DNA of 64,000 bases, taken from positions 78,377,992-78,441,991 of the forward strand of contig CM077600.1 in the NCBI GenBank assembly GCA_039654915.1. Direction: 5' to 3'. Numbering within the stretch: position 1 is the stretch's first letter; every line of letters begins with the position of its first letter. Of this stretch, positions 32,534 to 44,736 are shown one piece after another. The notes under the pieces were generated by a model. It did not search any database. It was given only the letters and a program-made list of their open reading frames with translations, and had not been told where the DNA came from. This stretch comes from Aquilaria yunnanensis. Taxonomy: Eukaryota > Streptophyta > Magnoliopsida > Malvales > Thymelaeaceae. The translations under genes were made by a program, and so were the position numbers.

Positions 32534-33729
32534 TATCACACCCCACTACTCACTATGCAACCAAAGCACTAGAAACTATGTTCCATTATTACACTTACAA
32601 TGTTTTATATGTAAGCTAAGCTTATGGCTCGGCCATGTCCCTTAAACATGCACAAGACTCTACTCATACAGCTAAGGCCTGGGAGGTGCCGTAGAAGGCT
32701 AATCATCTAACTTTTAGTCATTTTTTGCAACTCAAAGTAAGGCTTAAATGGTTACTTGCAACAGAAGGCAAGATTTATGTACCTTCATTGTTAAGTGTTT
32801 TGGGTGTGTGATCATCAAGTGTGGCATTTCAATGCCTGTCAACCAAGAAGCCCATATCCAATCAAGTTTTGAACATGTAAGCTTTTTCATGACTTATGCA
32901 CATTCTGCACAATAAGATCCAAGAGAGGATTACACATTATGTTCACAATGAAAGGTACTCACAACATAAACTTAACATTCCATTCATAACACTTATATAA
33001 TGGTTTCTTAAGTCATCCGAGGCTATGTACACAAAATATCCTCCACACTAGTGCTTACAACCATGGAATATTACCAAGAGTACTCAAAATATAAAATAGC
33101 CATTAGTTAGGCATTACATATCCATGTCCTTAATAGTACCCGAGAGCTACCTTAAGTTTATAATACAAAATCAAGGTTTGTAGGAAACGTCCTATAACTA
33201 CACCCATAATCAACAAAGCCATCCACAAAACTAATGCCCATGAACACACATCCATACTCTAGACTTGTCGTACATCTACACAAGCTTGCAAAACTCAAAC
33301 ACATGTGTTTGGGCAACAACCATAAAACTTGCACTATGTACATATTAAGCCAAGCTCCCGGTCTAGTACATACCATGGCATAAACCGAACACTAGCTTAG
33401 CATACAAGCAACTAATCAAGCTCAAAACCTTTTCCTAAAAAATACATATAAATAGGCCATTAGTTTTCAAAACTTAGTAAGGAATTCACTACAGCTCATT
33501 GAGCTTATTTAGTTAAGTCCGAGGGCTTAACCTCCCATAATCAAGCTATACCTGCAATAAAAGACAAGAAAGCACAAAAACACAACATATACAATAACAT
33601 ATGACTAATAACTACGACTATAAATGGTTAGCAAGCACAAACAAGCAACCAAAGAACACAACTCGCACACCACACACTTAGGTCTTTCTCTGCCGAAGCC
33701 AACTAGCAAGTACCCATGTAAGTTCCATC
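32534..33729 (-). repeat. 5' LTR of the large gypsy element, first segment
   Basis: It begins TATCACACC (one change from TGTCACACC, so the terminal dinucleotide itself has mutated) and matches 22898-24110 closely. It stops after GTTCCATC at 33729, where the copia LTR begins. It resumes at about 53315 after roughly 70 bases of LTR sequence have been lost. Confidence 0.9.
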
Positions 33730-34272
33730 TGTAGGGTTTCGGGAGCCAAACAAGTGCAGTGGAATTTAACTAAAACCCTCCAGGATCCAAGTGAAATGGG
33801 GTAAACCGGTTGTTCAAAAATTTTCATACCTAATTTTCAGTTGAGATCTCTCACCCAACTGTAGAGTTGAATCACAAAACCTGAACAGTTGACGTGTTCA
33901 AGCTCTCTATGGTACCCACATGAGCCTTTCAGCAATGCCACGATTCCACCATGTCCCGGCAGATGCGCTTCTCTTACGCTCACAGTGCTAGTTTATGTCC
34001 TCCAAGGAATTGCTAGAAAAGAGTATGGCAGTCTCTTTTGGGAGGCTAGGGCAAAAGCTACGAATTTCTCACTAAAAGTTGCATTTATAGTGAGACTCAA
34101 CTTCTAGGCCTAATGGGTTTCAAAGCCCTAATCCAATTAGGATTTAATTTCGGGCTTAATAATGGCTAAACTTTTGGGCCCATTACTAATACAAAATTAT
34201 TATGAAACCATAACCCAAATAATTAGCTCATGCACTCTAATAATCCAAATAGCTCTATGTGTGCAACCCATA
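33730..34272 (-). repeat. Inverted copia LTR, outer segment
   Basis: Reverse complement of the last part of the copia LTR (compare 45600-46152): it starts TGTAGGGTTTCGGGAGCC and includes the TATA box region near 34082. It belongs to one LTR now in three pieces (33730-34272, 44229-44736, 53071-53315). It ends where the Gy-1 copy C starts. The target copy next to it reads CCATA or CATA against CAATA on the far side. Confidence 0.88.
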
Positions 34273-36743
34273 TGTTACCCACTCTGGGGTAGTCTAATTA
34301 TGGTGCCAAATTGTGCATTTAGACTCCCAGGATTGGTAATGTTCTGTAGGCCATCAGAACACTACCCCTAGTGTGCATACCCAAGTGGCCCTCTTAGGCA
34401 CTATGTAAACACATGCATATTGGTCCAACCATCACACACATATTCACATTTCATGCACACCATGGCAGAAAAGAAGGAAAACAGTAGCACAAGTCTTAAT
34501 ATTGGCTACCACACATTAGGCAATCTTGTTAAGTTCTAGTGACCAGCCACTGCACCTGTAACTTCCACTAATAAACTGTATCATTCTATCCTCATACCCC
34601 CTACTTTATTTGCTCCATTATCAAGTAGATACTTCGAGAAAACCAAGGAATTTTTTTTTACATCAATAGCCCACCTATAGACCAAGTTATTTTTAAGTTG
34701 GTTACAAAATTCTGACTAAATGAACAGTAACTCAGCCAACTTTACAAGGTCATATCTTTCGCTAGAGGGCTCTAAATGCATAAATTCAAAATCCCAGTTA
34801 ACCCTCTAGATGTCCTATAGGTGTGGTAAAAATTTCATACCAAGATTCATTCTACACAGGGAGATATTAAACTTTAGGTCCAGAGTCAAAATTCTGGCAA
34901 CTTTTGGACCATTTTGCCCATACAATTTTTCCAAACCATGCAAACACTTCATTCACCAGGGAAAAGCCCTCCAAGGCTATCCCATATATGTCCATTACAC
35001 ATAAGAATTATATTTCCTTTCTTTTAACAACTTTATGTGGCCAAAATAGAATTTACAACTAAGCAGCCCATCATTCACACTTAGGCAGCTTTGCACCACA
35101 TCACCGACATAGCCAAAACATTACTTAAATGTTCACATACTTGTCTCATTTTACATACACTACATTTACTTGCATAAATGCACTACAATATGTTCTTAAC
35201 TCAGCTAAATACGTACCCCAGGTTACAGGAGGTCCTGAGATACAACGGACTCCTAAAACAGGATGCTGGACAGCTGCTGCACAACACAATAAGTACCACC
35301 ATTAAAAATACCAAATGTGCTCCAAAAATCACCAAAATTTCCAGATCATAACTACACAAAAGGAAGTTCATGTACCTGAAATTTTAGATTAAAATTTAAA
35401 TGAAAATGGTTAGTTTGAAGGTGATCTTTCAGCTGGACATGAAATGACATAATTGTGGGGAGTAAGTTTCATTGAGAAACTTAGTAAGGGTAGCACTTGG
35501 ATTCACTAGGCAATGTAACCATCATTAAAACCTGCATCCAAAGGCACTAAAAAACAAAAACCACAATGCATATATGCAAGATATAGCAACCAAACACAAA
35601 CAACAAACACATGAAATGTGGCAGCAACATATACCATAGGTTAGTCCATAAAACACATAATAAACATAACCAAATCACTATGGCAGCCCTCCTCAAGCTA
35701 ATTCTTGGTCTTAGGAGGATTTTAACACTATTTAGTACTAACTTTGGCCTCTAGAAATCCTCATTTTACTGCCATCTTTGTGCACTTGTCAATAGGTCAC
35801 AAAACCTTCAATAAGTGCACTCCCCTCAATAAGATTGGTTCATCAAGCTCATGGCTCTCTTCCAAGCTTAGCCATAGCTCCATGGATGTTTGAAAATATA
35901 TAAAACAACCCATGAGAGCAAGAGAACCCATACCAAAAGTGGGTAGGCTGAAAATCAAGCTTGATCCCTGAAGTATGCAAGAAATAGCTCATGTTTGCTT
36001 CCAATTGCTTCCTTTTGCCTTCAATTTCAATCAATTGCAAGTTTGAAGGTGTGGTGGCTATGGAGGAATTATGGCTGTGTTCTTGGGCTGGGGGAGAACG
36101 AAAATGAGATAGGGATAAGTGATTTGGCCACTTAAATGGCCTTAAATGAGCTTAAGGGCACCAAAACACACTTAACAAGCTTAACCTTGCTTTATGTCAT
36201 TTTCCTTCTCACTAATTATGGTTTCTTTGTCTTAAAATCTTTGGTACACATGAGCCCATAATTTTTTACTAATTATCAAGTCTTGGCTGCCTCCCCCCGT
36301 GGTGGGATAACCCCACAATTCCACTCTTAGACTTAAGTCAAAAGCTTGAACACCTTAAGGTTTACACTAGGACATTTAGGTCCTTATTGCCTTTAGTGTT
36401 TCCTTTGTCCAAACTTGTCTTCCATGAGCAATTTGGTCCTCCAATAGCACTTTCATACCATTCATATCCTTCCCATAACTCTCCAAGTCTCTTTCTTGAG
36501 AATTTTACAATTGAGTACCCGAATTTCCAAAACCTTACAAAAAACTCCATAGGTTGCTTGACAAACAAGCAATCCTTAAGACTTTTCTTGGGGACCAAGT
36601 TACCAACTTGGAACACTTTTAAGGAGGTGTTGATCATGTCTTTTACCCGCCACACTTCAATCACTATGTTGAGAATTACACAATATAATGGTTTTTGGCC
36701 ATTATGACACACTTGTAATTCCCCATTTTGTGAGGTGGTAACA
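34273..36743 (-). repeat. Gy-1 copy C: 3' LTR
   Basis: 2,471 bp, the most complete Gy-1 LTR in the window. The plus-strand primer lies at 36744-36758 (on the minus strand TAAAGGGGGGAGGAT). No gene. Confidence 0.93.
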
Positions 36744-36755
36744 ATCCTCCCCCCT

Positions 36756-38200
36756 TTAAAAATTTTGGTCCTCCAAAATAGCCTTTAGCTTCGGGTATTC
36801 TTCAGGATACCTTTCTATAAGGTCTTTTTCAGTTTCCCAGGTTGCTTCTCTTTCAGAGTGGTGTGACCACTGAACTTTAACCATGGGAATATGTTTGTTT
36901 CTTAACCTTCTGGTATCCTTGGCTAAGAAAGCTATAGGTTTCTCTTCATATGTCAAGTTAGGTTCCAACTATATGTCTTCCACTACAATAGCATGCTTTG
37001 TGTCTAGTAGACACTTTTTAAGCATACTAATGTGAAAAATATTATGAACACTTAACATGCTTGGCGGTAGAGCTAACCTGTATGCTACCTTGCCAACTCT
37101 GTCCAAGATCTCATAAGGACCGATGTATCTTGGAGCTAACTTGGTTCTTCTGCCAAATTTGACAGTGCCTTTAGTTGGTGCAACTTTCAGCCAAACATTG
37201 TCACCAACCTCAAATTCCAAGTCTCTCCTTCTTTTGTTGACATAGGCTATGGTCCTTTCATTGGCTGCCTTTAATCTCTCTTGAATCTTCTTGATTTTGG
37301 CAGTAGTCTCTTCAATAATTTCGGGACCCAACTCTAGCCTGTCTGAGGCTTCTACCCAACAGTGGGGCGTCATGCACCTTCTTCCATATAATGCCTCATA
37401 AGGTGCCATGCCAATGGTGCTTTGGTAAATATTGTTATATCAGAATTCCACCAATGGCAAGTGTTAGTCCCATTCACCTTTGAAATCCAACACACAGCTC
37501 CTGAGCATGTCTTCCAGTATCTGTATCACCCTTTCTGATTGCCCATTTTTCTGAGCATGATAAGCAGTACTCAGTTGGATGTTGGTTCCTAGTGCTTTAT
37601 GAAAAGCACTCCAAAACCAAGCTGTAAATCTTGGATCTCTATCAGATACAATGGAGTCTGGCACTCCATGTAGTCTCACTCATCTGAGCTAACTTCTCCA
37701 AGGAGTTTGTGAGTTTCATAGGTAAGAAATGGGAACATTTGGGTAGCCTATCCACAATGACCCAGATTATATCATGCCTTAGTCTGGTCATAGGCAACCC
37801 AGTAAAAAAGTCCATGGTTATGTTGCCCCACTTCCTCACTAGTATAGGTAGAGTCTGTAGGATACCAGCTGGCTTCTGGTGCTCTACCTTTACCCTCAGG
37901 AATATGGCACATTTGGAGAGATAAGTAGCTATGTCTCTCTTCATATGTGCCGACCAGAAGTGAGTCTTCAAATCTTTATACATTTTCTCACTTCCTGGCT
38001 GGATGTTCAACTGCTTGTGTGAGCTTCCTCAAGTATTTCATCCCTGAGCTTTGCTCCTTTAGGCACATAGATTTGGTCCTTGAAGTACAGTAATCCTTGC
38101 TTGTAGGCAAAGGATTGATACAAGGAACCTTTTTCCTCTCTTAAAATCTTTTTCAGATCAGGATCTGTCTCCTGTGCCTTTCTGGCTTCTTCAATCCATC
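36756..38200 (-). pseudogene. Gy-1 copy C: integrase with C-terminal chromodomain
   Basis: Minus-strand pieces in order: zinc-binding part and first catalytic Asp in 38010-37642 (KMYKDLKTHFWSAHMKRDI; the CXXC pair reads CAIF, one Cys lost; ITMDFFTGLP). Then the core in 37679-37464 (VSDRDPRFTAWFW with the second Asp, NGQSERVIQILEDML with the Glu). Then the C-terminal domain in 37409-36969 (YEALYGRRC, LAPRYIGPYEIL, VHNIFHISMLKK). Then a chromodomain in 36968-36756 (KVQWSHHSEREATWETEKDL). Chromodomains in this lineage are thought to steer insertion to heterochromatin. At least two frameshifts separate the pieces. Confidence 0.9.
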
Positions 38201-38269
38201 CAGATTAAATTGTCAACGTGTAAATTTGGGCTTCCTCCTACTTATGCCATTTATGCCAAAGGCATAACA

Positions 38270-39576
38270 AACTATTCTGCTCATCATGATCAGGTATGGA
38301 TCCTCCTTTCAAAATTCCTATGTACTTCATTTCAAGGCATCTGCTACTAGATTGCCTTTGCCCTCTATGTATTGTATACTGTAGTCATAGTCCTTGATGT
38401 ACTCTAACCATCTCTTTCGCCTCATGTTCAACTCTTTCTGAGTGAACAAGTACTTTAGGCTCTTATGGTCAGTGTAGATGACAAAGATACTTCCCATCAA
38501 GTAATGTCTTCATTGCTTCAGAGCAAAAATCACTGCTCCCAGTTCTAGGTCATGGGTAGGATAATTTTGCTCATGGGGTCTCAATTGCCTTGACCCATAA
38601 CCAATGACATTTCTATCTTGCATAAGCACACAACCTATCCCAGATCTAGATGCATCTGTATATATGATGTAGGGCTTACTTGGATTAGGAAGAATCAAAA
38701 CTGGAGCTTCAATCAACCTTTGCTTGAGCTCCTGGAAACTCTTTTCACACTTCTCAGTCCATTTAAATCTTTGACCCTTCTCGGTCAGATGAGTAAGAAC
38801 TGAGGCATTCAAGGAAAAGCCTGATACAAATCTCCTATAGTATCCAGCTAATCCTAGGAAACTTCTGATTTCCTTCACAGTCTTTGGTCTTGCCACTCTT
38901 ACACTGCCTTGACCTTTTCAGGGTTTGCCTTAAGGCCTTGTGCATCTATGATGTGTCCTAGGAAGGACACTTCCCTTATCCAGAATTCACACTTGGATAA
39001 CTTAGCATAAAGCTGATGCTGCAACAGAGTCTTTAAGACAATCTTTAGATGATGTTCATGTTCATTTTCACCCTTGGGATACACTAGGATGTCATCAATG
39101 AACACAACCACAAATTTGTCCAGATGTGGTATGAACACCTTGTTCATCAGGTCCATGAAAGCAGCTCGGGCATTAGTCAAACCGAATGGCATGATTGTGT
39201 ACTCATAATGCCTATATCTGGTCCTGAATGTAGTCTTAGGAATATCTTCTTCCTTTACTCTCAATTAGAAGTATCCAGATCTTAAATCTATCCTGGAGAA
39301 GATCTTTGCTCCCTTAAGTTGATCAAACAGATCCTCTATCCTAGGCAGTGGATACTTGTTCTTGATAGTCATTGCATTGAGCTTCCTGTAGTCAATGCAT
39401 AGTCTTAAAGATCCATCTTTCTTTTTCACAAAGAGAACAGGAGCTCCCCATGGTGAAACACTTGGCCATATGAAACCTTTTTCAAGAAGTTCATCAAGTT
39501 GTTTCTTTGGCTCATTCATCTCTGTGATTGGCATTCTGTAAGGAGGTATGGATATTGGACTAGCTCCTGGTTGCAA
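38270..39576 (-). pseudogene. Gy-1 copy C: reverse transcriptase and RNase H
   Basis: RT N-terminal part at 39576-39265 ([52 protein letters not shown]). A TAA then replaces the Gln codon seen in copy A. RT continues in frame at 39264-38899 with [10 protein letters not shown], both catalytic Asp kept. The thumb and RNase H follow at 38896-38510 ([27 protein letters not shown] with the catalytic Asp kept). The RNase H tail (38510-38270) is homologous but has no clean frame. Breaks are few. Confidence 0.9.
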
Positions 39577-39599
39577 CTTGATCTCAAACTCAATTTCCC

Positions 39600-40118
39600 T
39601 TAGTGGAGGAATACCTGGCAGGTCTTTAGGAAAAACTTGTGCAAAGTCTCTGCTACAGGTATTCTATCTACTTCTTCTTCACAGTGCAATTGATTCAACG
39701 CATAGCAATAACCATGCTCAGAAATCATAGGTATCTCATCTAGTACTTCTAGCTCCATGCCATGCATTTCATACACTAATTCCTTAGAATTCACTAATGC
39801 ATGCACTTCACCATCAGGCAATGTGATTTCCCGCTAAGCCCAATCAATTCTTAAGTTATGCATAGCAAGCTAATTCATACCTAGCCCTAAATCATACTTA
39901 GGAATGTCCAACACTAGCAGATTAGTCATAACCTTAGTCTTTCCTACTACTAGCTCAGAATCCTTAGCTAGGTCATTAGTGAAAAGACATTGACTATTTG
40001 CTGTTTTCACTAAGGATATCCTACGCATGATTTCAGTAGGCAGTTTCATGGCTTCAAGAAATTTCCTAGCCACTATAGACACAGATGCACCAGTATTAAA
40101 CAGAACACTAACAGGCAT
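39600..40118 (-). pseudogene. Gy-1 copy C: aspartic protease
   Basis: The first frame (40118-39870) starts MPVSVLFNTGASVSIV. The catalytic Asp of DTGAS is Asn here, a G-to-A change on the coding strand, so this protease would be inactive even if read. The second frame (39821-39600) carries the linker to RT (LPDG-EVHALVNSKEL, EMHGMELEVLDEIP). A stop and a frameshift near 39830-39870 and 39650 separate them. Compare copy A at 1810-2460, where the Gly of DTG and not the Asp is altered. Confidence 0.85.
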
Positions 40119-40319
40119 ACCATTAAGGTAAATGTTACCTCTTAGTGCTCCTCCCTGCTCTGATGTCTCTGGCCTCTCAACTTTGAAGACTCTGCCAACT
40201 CTCTACACTAGAGGCCAAGGCACTAAAGGAACTAGCCTCTGCTGTCCCTCCCTTGGTGCTCCTCCTCTAGGTCCTGGCCCAATAGGTCTTATTGGACCTT
40301 GGTCTTCAGGCCTCCTTTG

Positions 40320-41672
40320 AGCTTGTGGGCAGTATTTGATCCAATGATCCATGGATCCGCATCTTAGACATGCTTGGGTATCAAAGTAGCAAGGTTTCTT
40401 TCCATGAAACCTCCTACACTTAGGGCACCTTAGGCCAGGGAACTTCCCCTTAAACTTGCCCTCACCACCAAAATGGGAACTCTTGGCAATTCTCTCGCCA
40501 TGTGGTGGCTTCTTCTACTTGCCTCCTGCCTGACTACTTTCCTCTGGTCCACTGGGAAAGTACTTAGTCTCGTACTCCTCTTGCTCTACTAATAGAGCTT
40601 TCTGCACTACTTCATAGTATGTAACTGCTCCAAAAAGTCTAACAACCTTTCTAATGTCTGACTTTAGGCCTCTGACAAATCTTTTGGCCTTTAATTCCTG
40701 CAGTCCATAATACTGAGGCACATACCTCACCAACTGATTGAATTTTTGCTCATACGCTAGGAAATTGAGGTTGTCCTACCTTAGAGCATCAAATTCAGCT
40801 TGCTTCATATCCTTGATAGCATCACTGATGTACTGCTCCTGGAATAGCTGTGTGAACTCTAGCCAGCTCATCAAAATATCTCTTCCTGGCCTTCTCCCTA
40901 TCTGGAAAGCATACCTATCTCTGGTGCTCCTCCACCATATCTCTGCACTACCTACCAGATTGTAGGTAGCTAGTGACACTTTCTTGGTGGAGCTGAGTGG
41001 CATCCTCTCAAACATTTTTTCAATGAAGATTAACCACTCCTCAGCTTTCTCTGGCCCAACTCTTCCATCAAATTTTGGAGGTCTTAGGCCTTGAAACCTC
41101 TCCAATAGTCTGACCTTATCTAGGCCTTCTAGATCCTCTCATCTATGTCTCCTAGATCTATGAGAGTCCTCTGTATGGTGATGCTCTCTATGATCTCTCT
41201 GCCTCTTCCTGGATCTTCTCTCATGTCCATCCTCAATCTCATTCCTAGTGGAGGAATGGTCATAGACTGAGGGATGGGTCCTGGACACCTGACCAATCTG
41301 AGACCTTAGTCTTCTTCCTATTGGATTTCTCCTATCCTCATCTTCCTCGTCAACAGTTTCATCATTTGTGTCTTTCAAGCTTCCAGAAGGAACATATTCA
41401 GATGTGTTCCTAGTATCCTCTTCTGGTTGCTACTGTGCATCTTGAACTGGTTCTACCAGAGCTACTTGGACTCCCTGCTGTTGTGCTTGAATCAACCTCA
41501 TTAAGTTTTCATTGATTAGAGCTAAGTTCCTCTGAAGCTCTAACCAAACCAGAGGCACTTCAGGGTTTGGTACCTCCTGTTGCCCCTAATTCCCTATATT
41601 TTGTCCATTTCCTTGTTTCCTAGAATCAGTAGGAGGTCTTCGGGGTGGTTCCCCTCTCCTTGTGGCAACCAT
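40320..41672 (-). pseudogene. Gy-1 copy C: gag, broken
   Basis: Start codon at 41672 (MVATRRGEPPRRPPTDSRK), followed within 30 codons by a stop. A charged N-terminal region is open at 41378-41139 (SHRSRRHR-type Arg/His-rich end). The capsid core lies at 41105-40776 (MERFQGLRPPKFDG, AEEWLIFIEKMFERM, YNLVGSAEIWWRS) and 40733-40515 (YVPQYYGLQELKAKRFVRGL). The zinc knuckles lie at about 40450-40330. The usual length for this family, about 450-500 residues, fits the distance. Four or more breaks. Confidence 0.85.
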
Positions 41673-41820
41673 GTTTACTTCTTGCATTGATGATCCATCA
41701 TAGAGCACATATAAAGATCATAGGTATTTTAATGGTACTTGCACTAGCAGCTGACCAAACTGAGTTCATATATGTAGATGCATGCAATGCAACTATATGC
41801 TATGTACATGTATAAACCAT

Positions 41821-41833
41821 GCTCTGATACCAA
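41821..41833 (-). other. Primer-binding site of Gy-1 copy C
   Basis: On the minus strand TTGGTATCAGAGC, four bases inside the LTR terminus at 41838. It fully matches the initiator-Met site. Confidence 0.88.
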
Positions 41834-41837
41834 CTTC

Positions 41838-44223
41838 TGTTACCCACTTTGGGGCAGTCCAATTATGGTGCCAAAATTGTGCATTTAGACTCCTAGGATT
41901 CGTAATGTTCTGTAGGCCACCAGATCACTACCCTTAGCGTGCATACCCAAGTGGCCCTCTTGGGCACTATGTAAACACATGCATATTGATCCAACCATCA
42001 CACACATATTCACATTTCATGCACACCATGGCAGCAAAGAAGGAAAACAGTAGCACAAGTCTTAATCTTGGCTACCACACATTAGGCAATCTTGTTAAGT
42101 TTTAGTCACCAGCCACTGCACCAATAACTTCAACTAATAAACTGTATCATTCTAGCCTCATACCCCCCTGTTTTATTTGCTCCATTATCAAGTAGAGACT
42201 TCGAGAAAACCAAGGAATTTTTTTTTACATCAATAGCCCACCTATGGACCAAGTTATGGATTTTTGAAGTTGGTTACAAAATTCTGACCAAATAAACAGT
42301 AACTCGCCAACTTTGAAACGTCATATCTTTGGCTACAGGGGTCTAAATCCAGAAATTCCAAATCCCAGTTAACCCTCTAGATGTCTTCTATGTGTGGTCA
42401 AACTTTCATACCAAGATTCATTCTACACATGGAGATATTAAACTGTAGGTCCAGAGTCAAAATTCTGGCAACTTTTGGACCATTTTGCCCATACAAATTT
42501 TCCAAACCATGCAAACACATCATTCACAAGTGGAAAGCCCTCCAAGGCTATCCCATATATGTCCATTACACATAGGAATTAGATTCCCTTTCTTTTAATG
42601 ACTTTATGTGGCCAAAACAGAATTTACAACTAAGCAGCCTATCATTCACACTTAGGAAGCTTTGCACCACATCACTTACATAGCCAAAACATTACTCAAA
42701 TGTTCACATAATTGTCTCATTTTACATACACTACATGTACATGCATACATACACTAAAATATGGTCTTAACTCAGCTAAATACGTACCCTAGGTTACAGG
42801 ATGTCCCGAGATACCATGGACGCCAAAAACAGGATGCTGGACAGCTGCTGCACAACACAATAAGTACCACCATTAAAAAATACCAAATGTGCTCCTAAAA
42901 TCATTAAACTTTCCAGATCATAACTAGACATAAGGACGTTCATGTACCTGAAATTTTAGATTAAAACTCAAACTACAATGGTTAGTTTGAAGGTGATCTT
43001 TCAGCTGGACCTGAAATGACAGAATTGAGGGGAGTATGTTTCATTGAGAAACTTACTAAGGGTAGCACTTGGATTCACTAGGCAATGTAACCATCATTAA
43101 AACCTGCATCCAAAGACACTAGAACACAAAAACCACAATGCATATATACAATATATAGCAACCAAATGCAGCAGCCAAACCCAAACAACAAACACATGAA
43201 ATGTGGCAGCAACATATACCATAGGTTAGTCCATAAAACACATAATAAACATAACCAAATCACTATGGCAGCCCTCCTCAAGCTAATTCTTGGTCTTAGG
43301 AGGATTTTAACACTATTTAGTACTAACTTTTAGCTCTAGAAACCCTCATTTTAGTGCCATCTTTGTGCATTTGACAATAGGTCACAAAACCTTCAATAAG
43401 TGCACTCCCCTCAACAAGCTTGGTTCATCAAGCTCATGGCTCTCTTCCAAGCTTAGCCATAGCTCCATGGATGTTTGAAAATATAGAAAACAACCCATGA
43501 GAGTGAGATAACCCTTACCAAAGTGGGTAGGCCAAAAATCAAGCTTGATCCTTGATGTATGCAAGAAATAGCTCTAGTTTGCTTTCAACTGCTTCCTTCT
43601 GCCTTCAATTTCAATCAATTGCAAGTTTGAAGGTGTGGTGGCTATGGAGGAGGTATGGCTGTGTTCTTCGGCTGGGGGAGGATGAAAATGAGAGAGGGAT
43701 AAGTATTTGGCCACCTAAATGGCCTTAAATGAGCTTAAGGGCGCCAAAACACACTTATCAAGTCTTGGCTGCCTCCCCCCATGGTGGGATAACCCCACAA
43801 TTCCACCCTCAGACTTAAGTCAAAAGCTTGAACACCTTAAGGTTTACACTAGGACATTTAGGTCCTTATTGCCTTTAGTGTTTCCTTTGTCCAAACTTGT
43901 CTTCCATGAGCAATTTAGTCCTCCAATAGCACTTTCATACCATTCATATCCTTTTCATAACTCTCCAAGTCTCTTTCTTGAGAGTTTTGCAATGGAGTAC
44001 CCGAATTTCCAAAACCTTACAAAAAAGTTCATAGGCTTGACAAACAAGCAATCCTTAAGGCTTTTCTTGGGGACCAAGTTACCAACTTGGAACACTTTTA
44101 AGGACGTGTTGATCATGCCTTTTACCCCCCACACTTCAATCACTATGTTGAGAATTACACAATATAATGGTTTTTAGCCATTATGACACACTTGTAATTC
44201 TCCCATTTTGTGAGGTGGTAACA
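41838..44223 (-). repeat. Gy-1 copy C: 5' LTR
   Basis: 2,386 bp. Compared with the 3' LTR it lacks about 100 bases at 43759 (after ACACACTTA), apparently a deletion between two short direct repeats (ATCAAGTCTTGG / AACAAGCTT context). Otherwise closely similar. Confidence 0.92.
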
Positions 44224-44228
44224 CAATA

Positions 44229-44736
44229 GGCTTTTACCACGTTGGCAATGATCATAAATCACATTTATGATCATAAGCAATGAGTGGCGTCTAGCAACAC
44301 ATCATTGCTACCCATGTGACAAGATTGTCGATAGTTCGACCAAACCTTTATGATCATTATCGATATATGTCATTGTCCTTTTGTCCAAGATATCAAGACT
44401 AAGCACGAGACGTGGAATGTGTGACTCTCGTATAGCCCAATCTTTTGTTTCTTGATTACCGAGTAGACTAACTTAAACCAATGACATTGATATCATACAT
44501 CAACTCATCCGAGCATGGCCATAAGTCTCACTCTATCAAGGGCCCAAAGATATCACTCATGTTACATAGGAGGGAAAAATCCCATCTTGATCATACAAAT
44601 CCCTCCACATGATATGTGACATACCCAATGACCTCCTTCAAGTTCACTCAGTTACGAGCAACAAATGGAAGTATCAAAGTATGTGACTCACATCTAGGGA
44701 ACCCTGATGACCTTAGGTCAAAGGACTACATATACC
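44229..44736 (-). repeat. Inverted copia LTR, middle segment
   Basis: Continues the copia LTR that broke off at 34272 (GGCTTTTACCACGTTGGC) and runs to ATATACC at 44736, where the plus-oriented copia element is inserted. It is the reverse complement of about 45100-45610 in that element's own LTR, so the two form a large hairpin with a spacer of about 370 bases. Confidence 0.88.

Larger units (their letters stand above)
34273..44223 (-). mobile_element. Gy-1 copy C: full-length chromodomain gypsy element, 9,951 bp
   Basis: LTRs at 34273-36743 and 41838-44223 both run TGTTAC to GTAACA. CAATA follows at 44224-44228 and a one-base-deleted version precedes 34273; the interrupted copia LTR reads CCCAATAGG at that point in the intact copy, which supports a five-base CAATA duplication. 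On the minus strand: gag, protease, RT, RNase H, integrase, chromodomain. This is the reference copy for the family here, although all frames carry breaks. Confidence 0.93.

Noticed and set aside
36387..36707. A 106-codon plus-strand frame, recurring at 43719-44177 and, inverted, near 59713-60092
   Set aside because: It lies wholly inside Gy-1 LTR sequence and recurs because the LTR does; its opposite strand is just as open and neither has a known motif.
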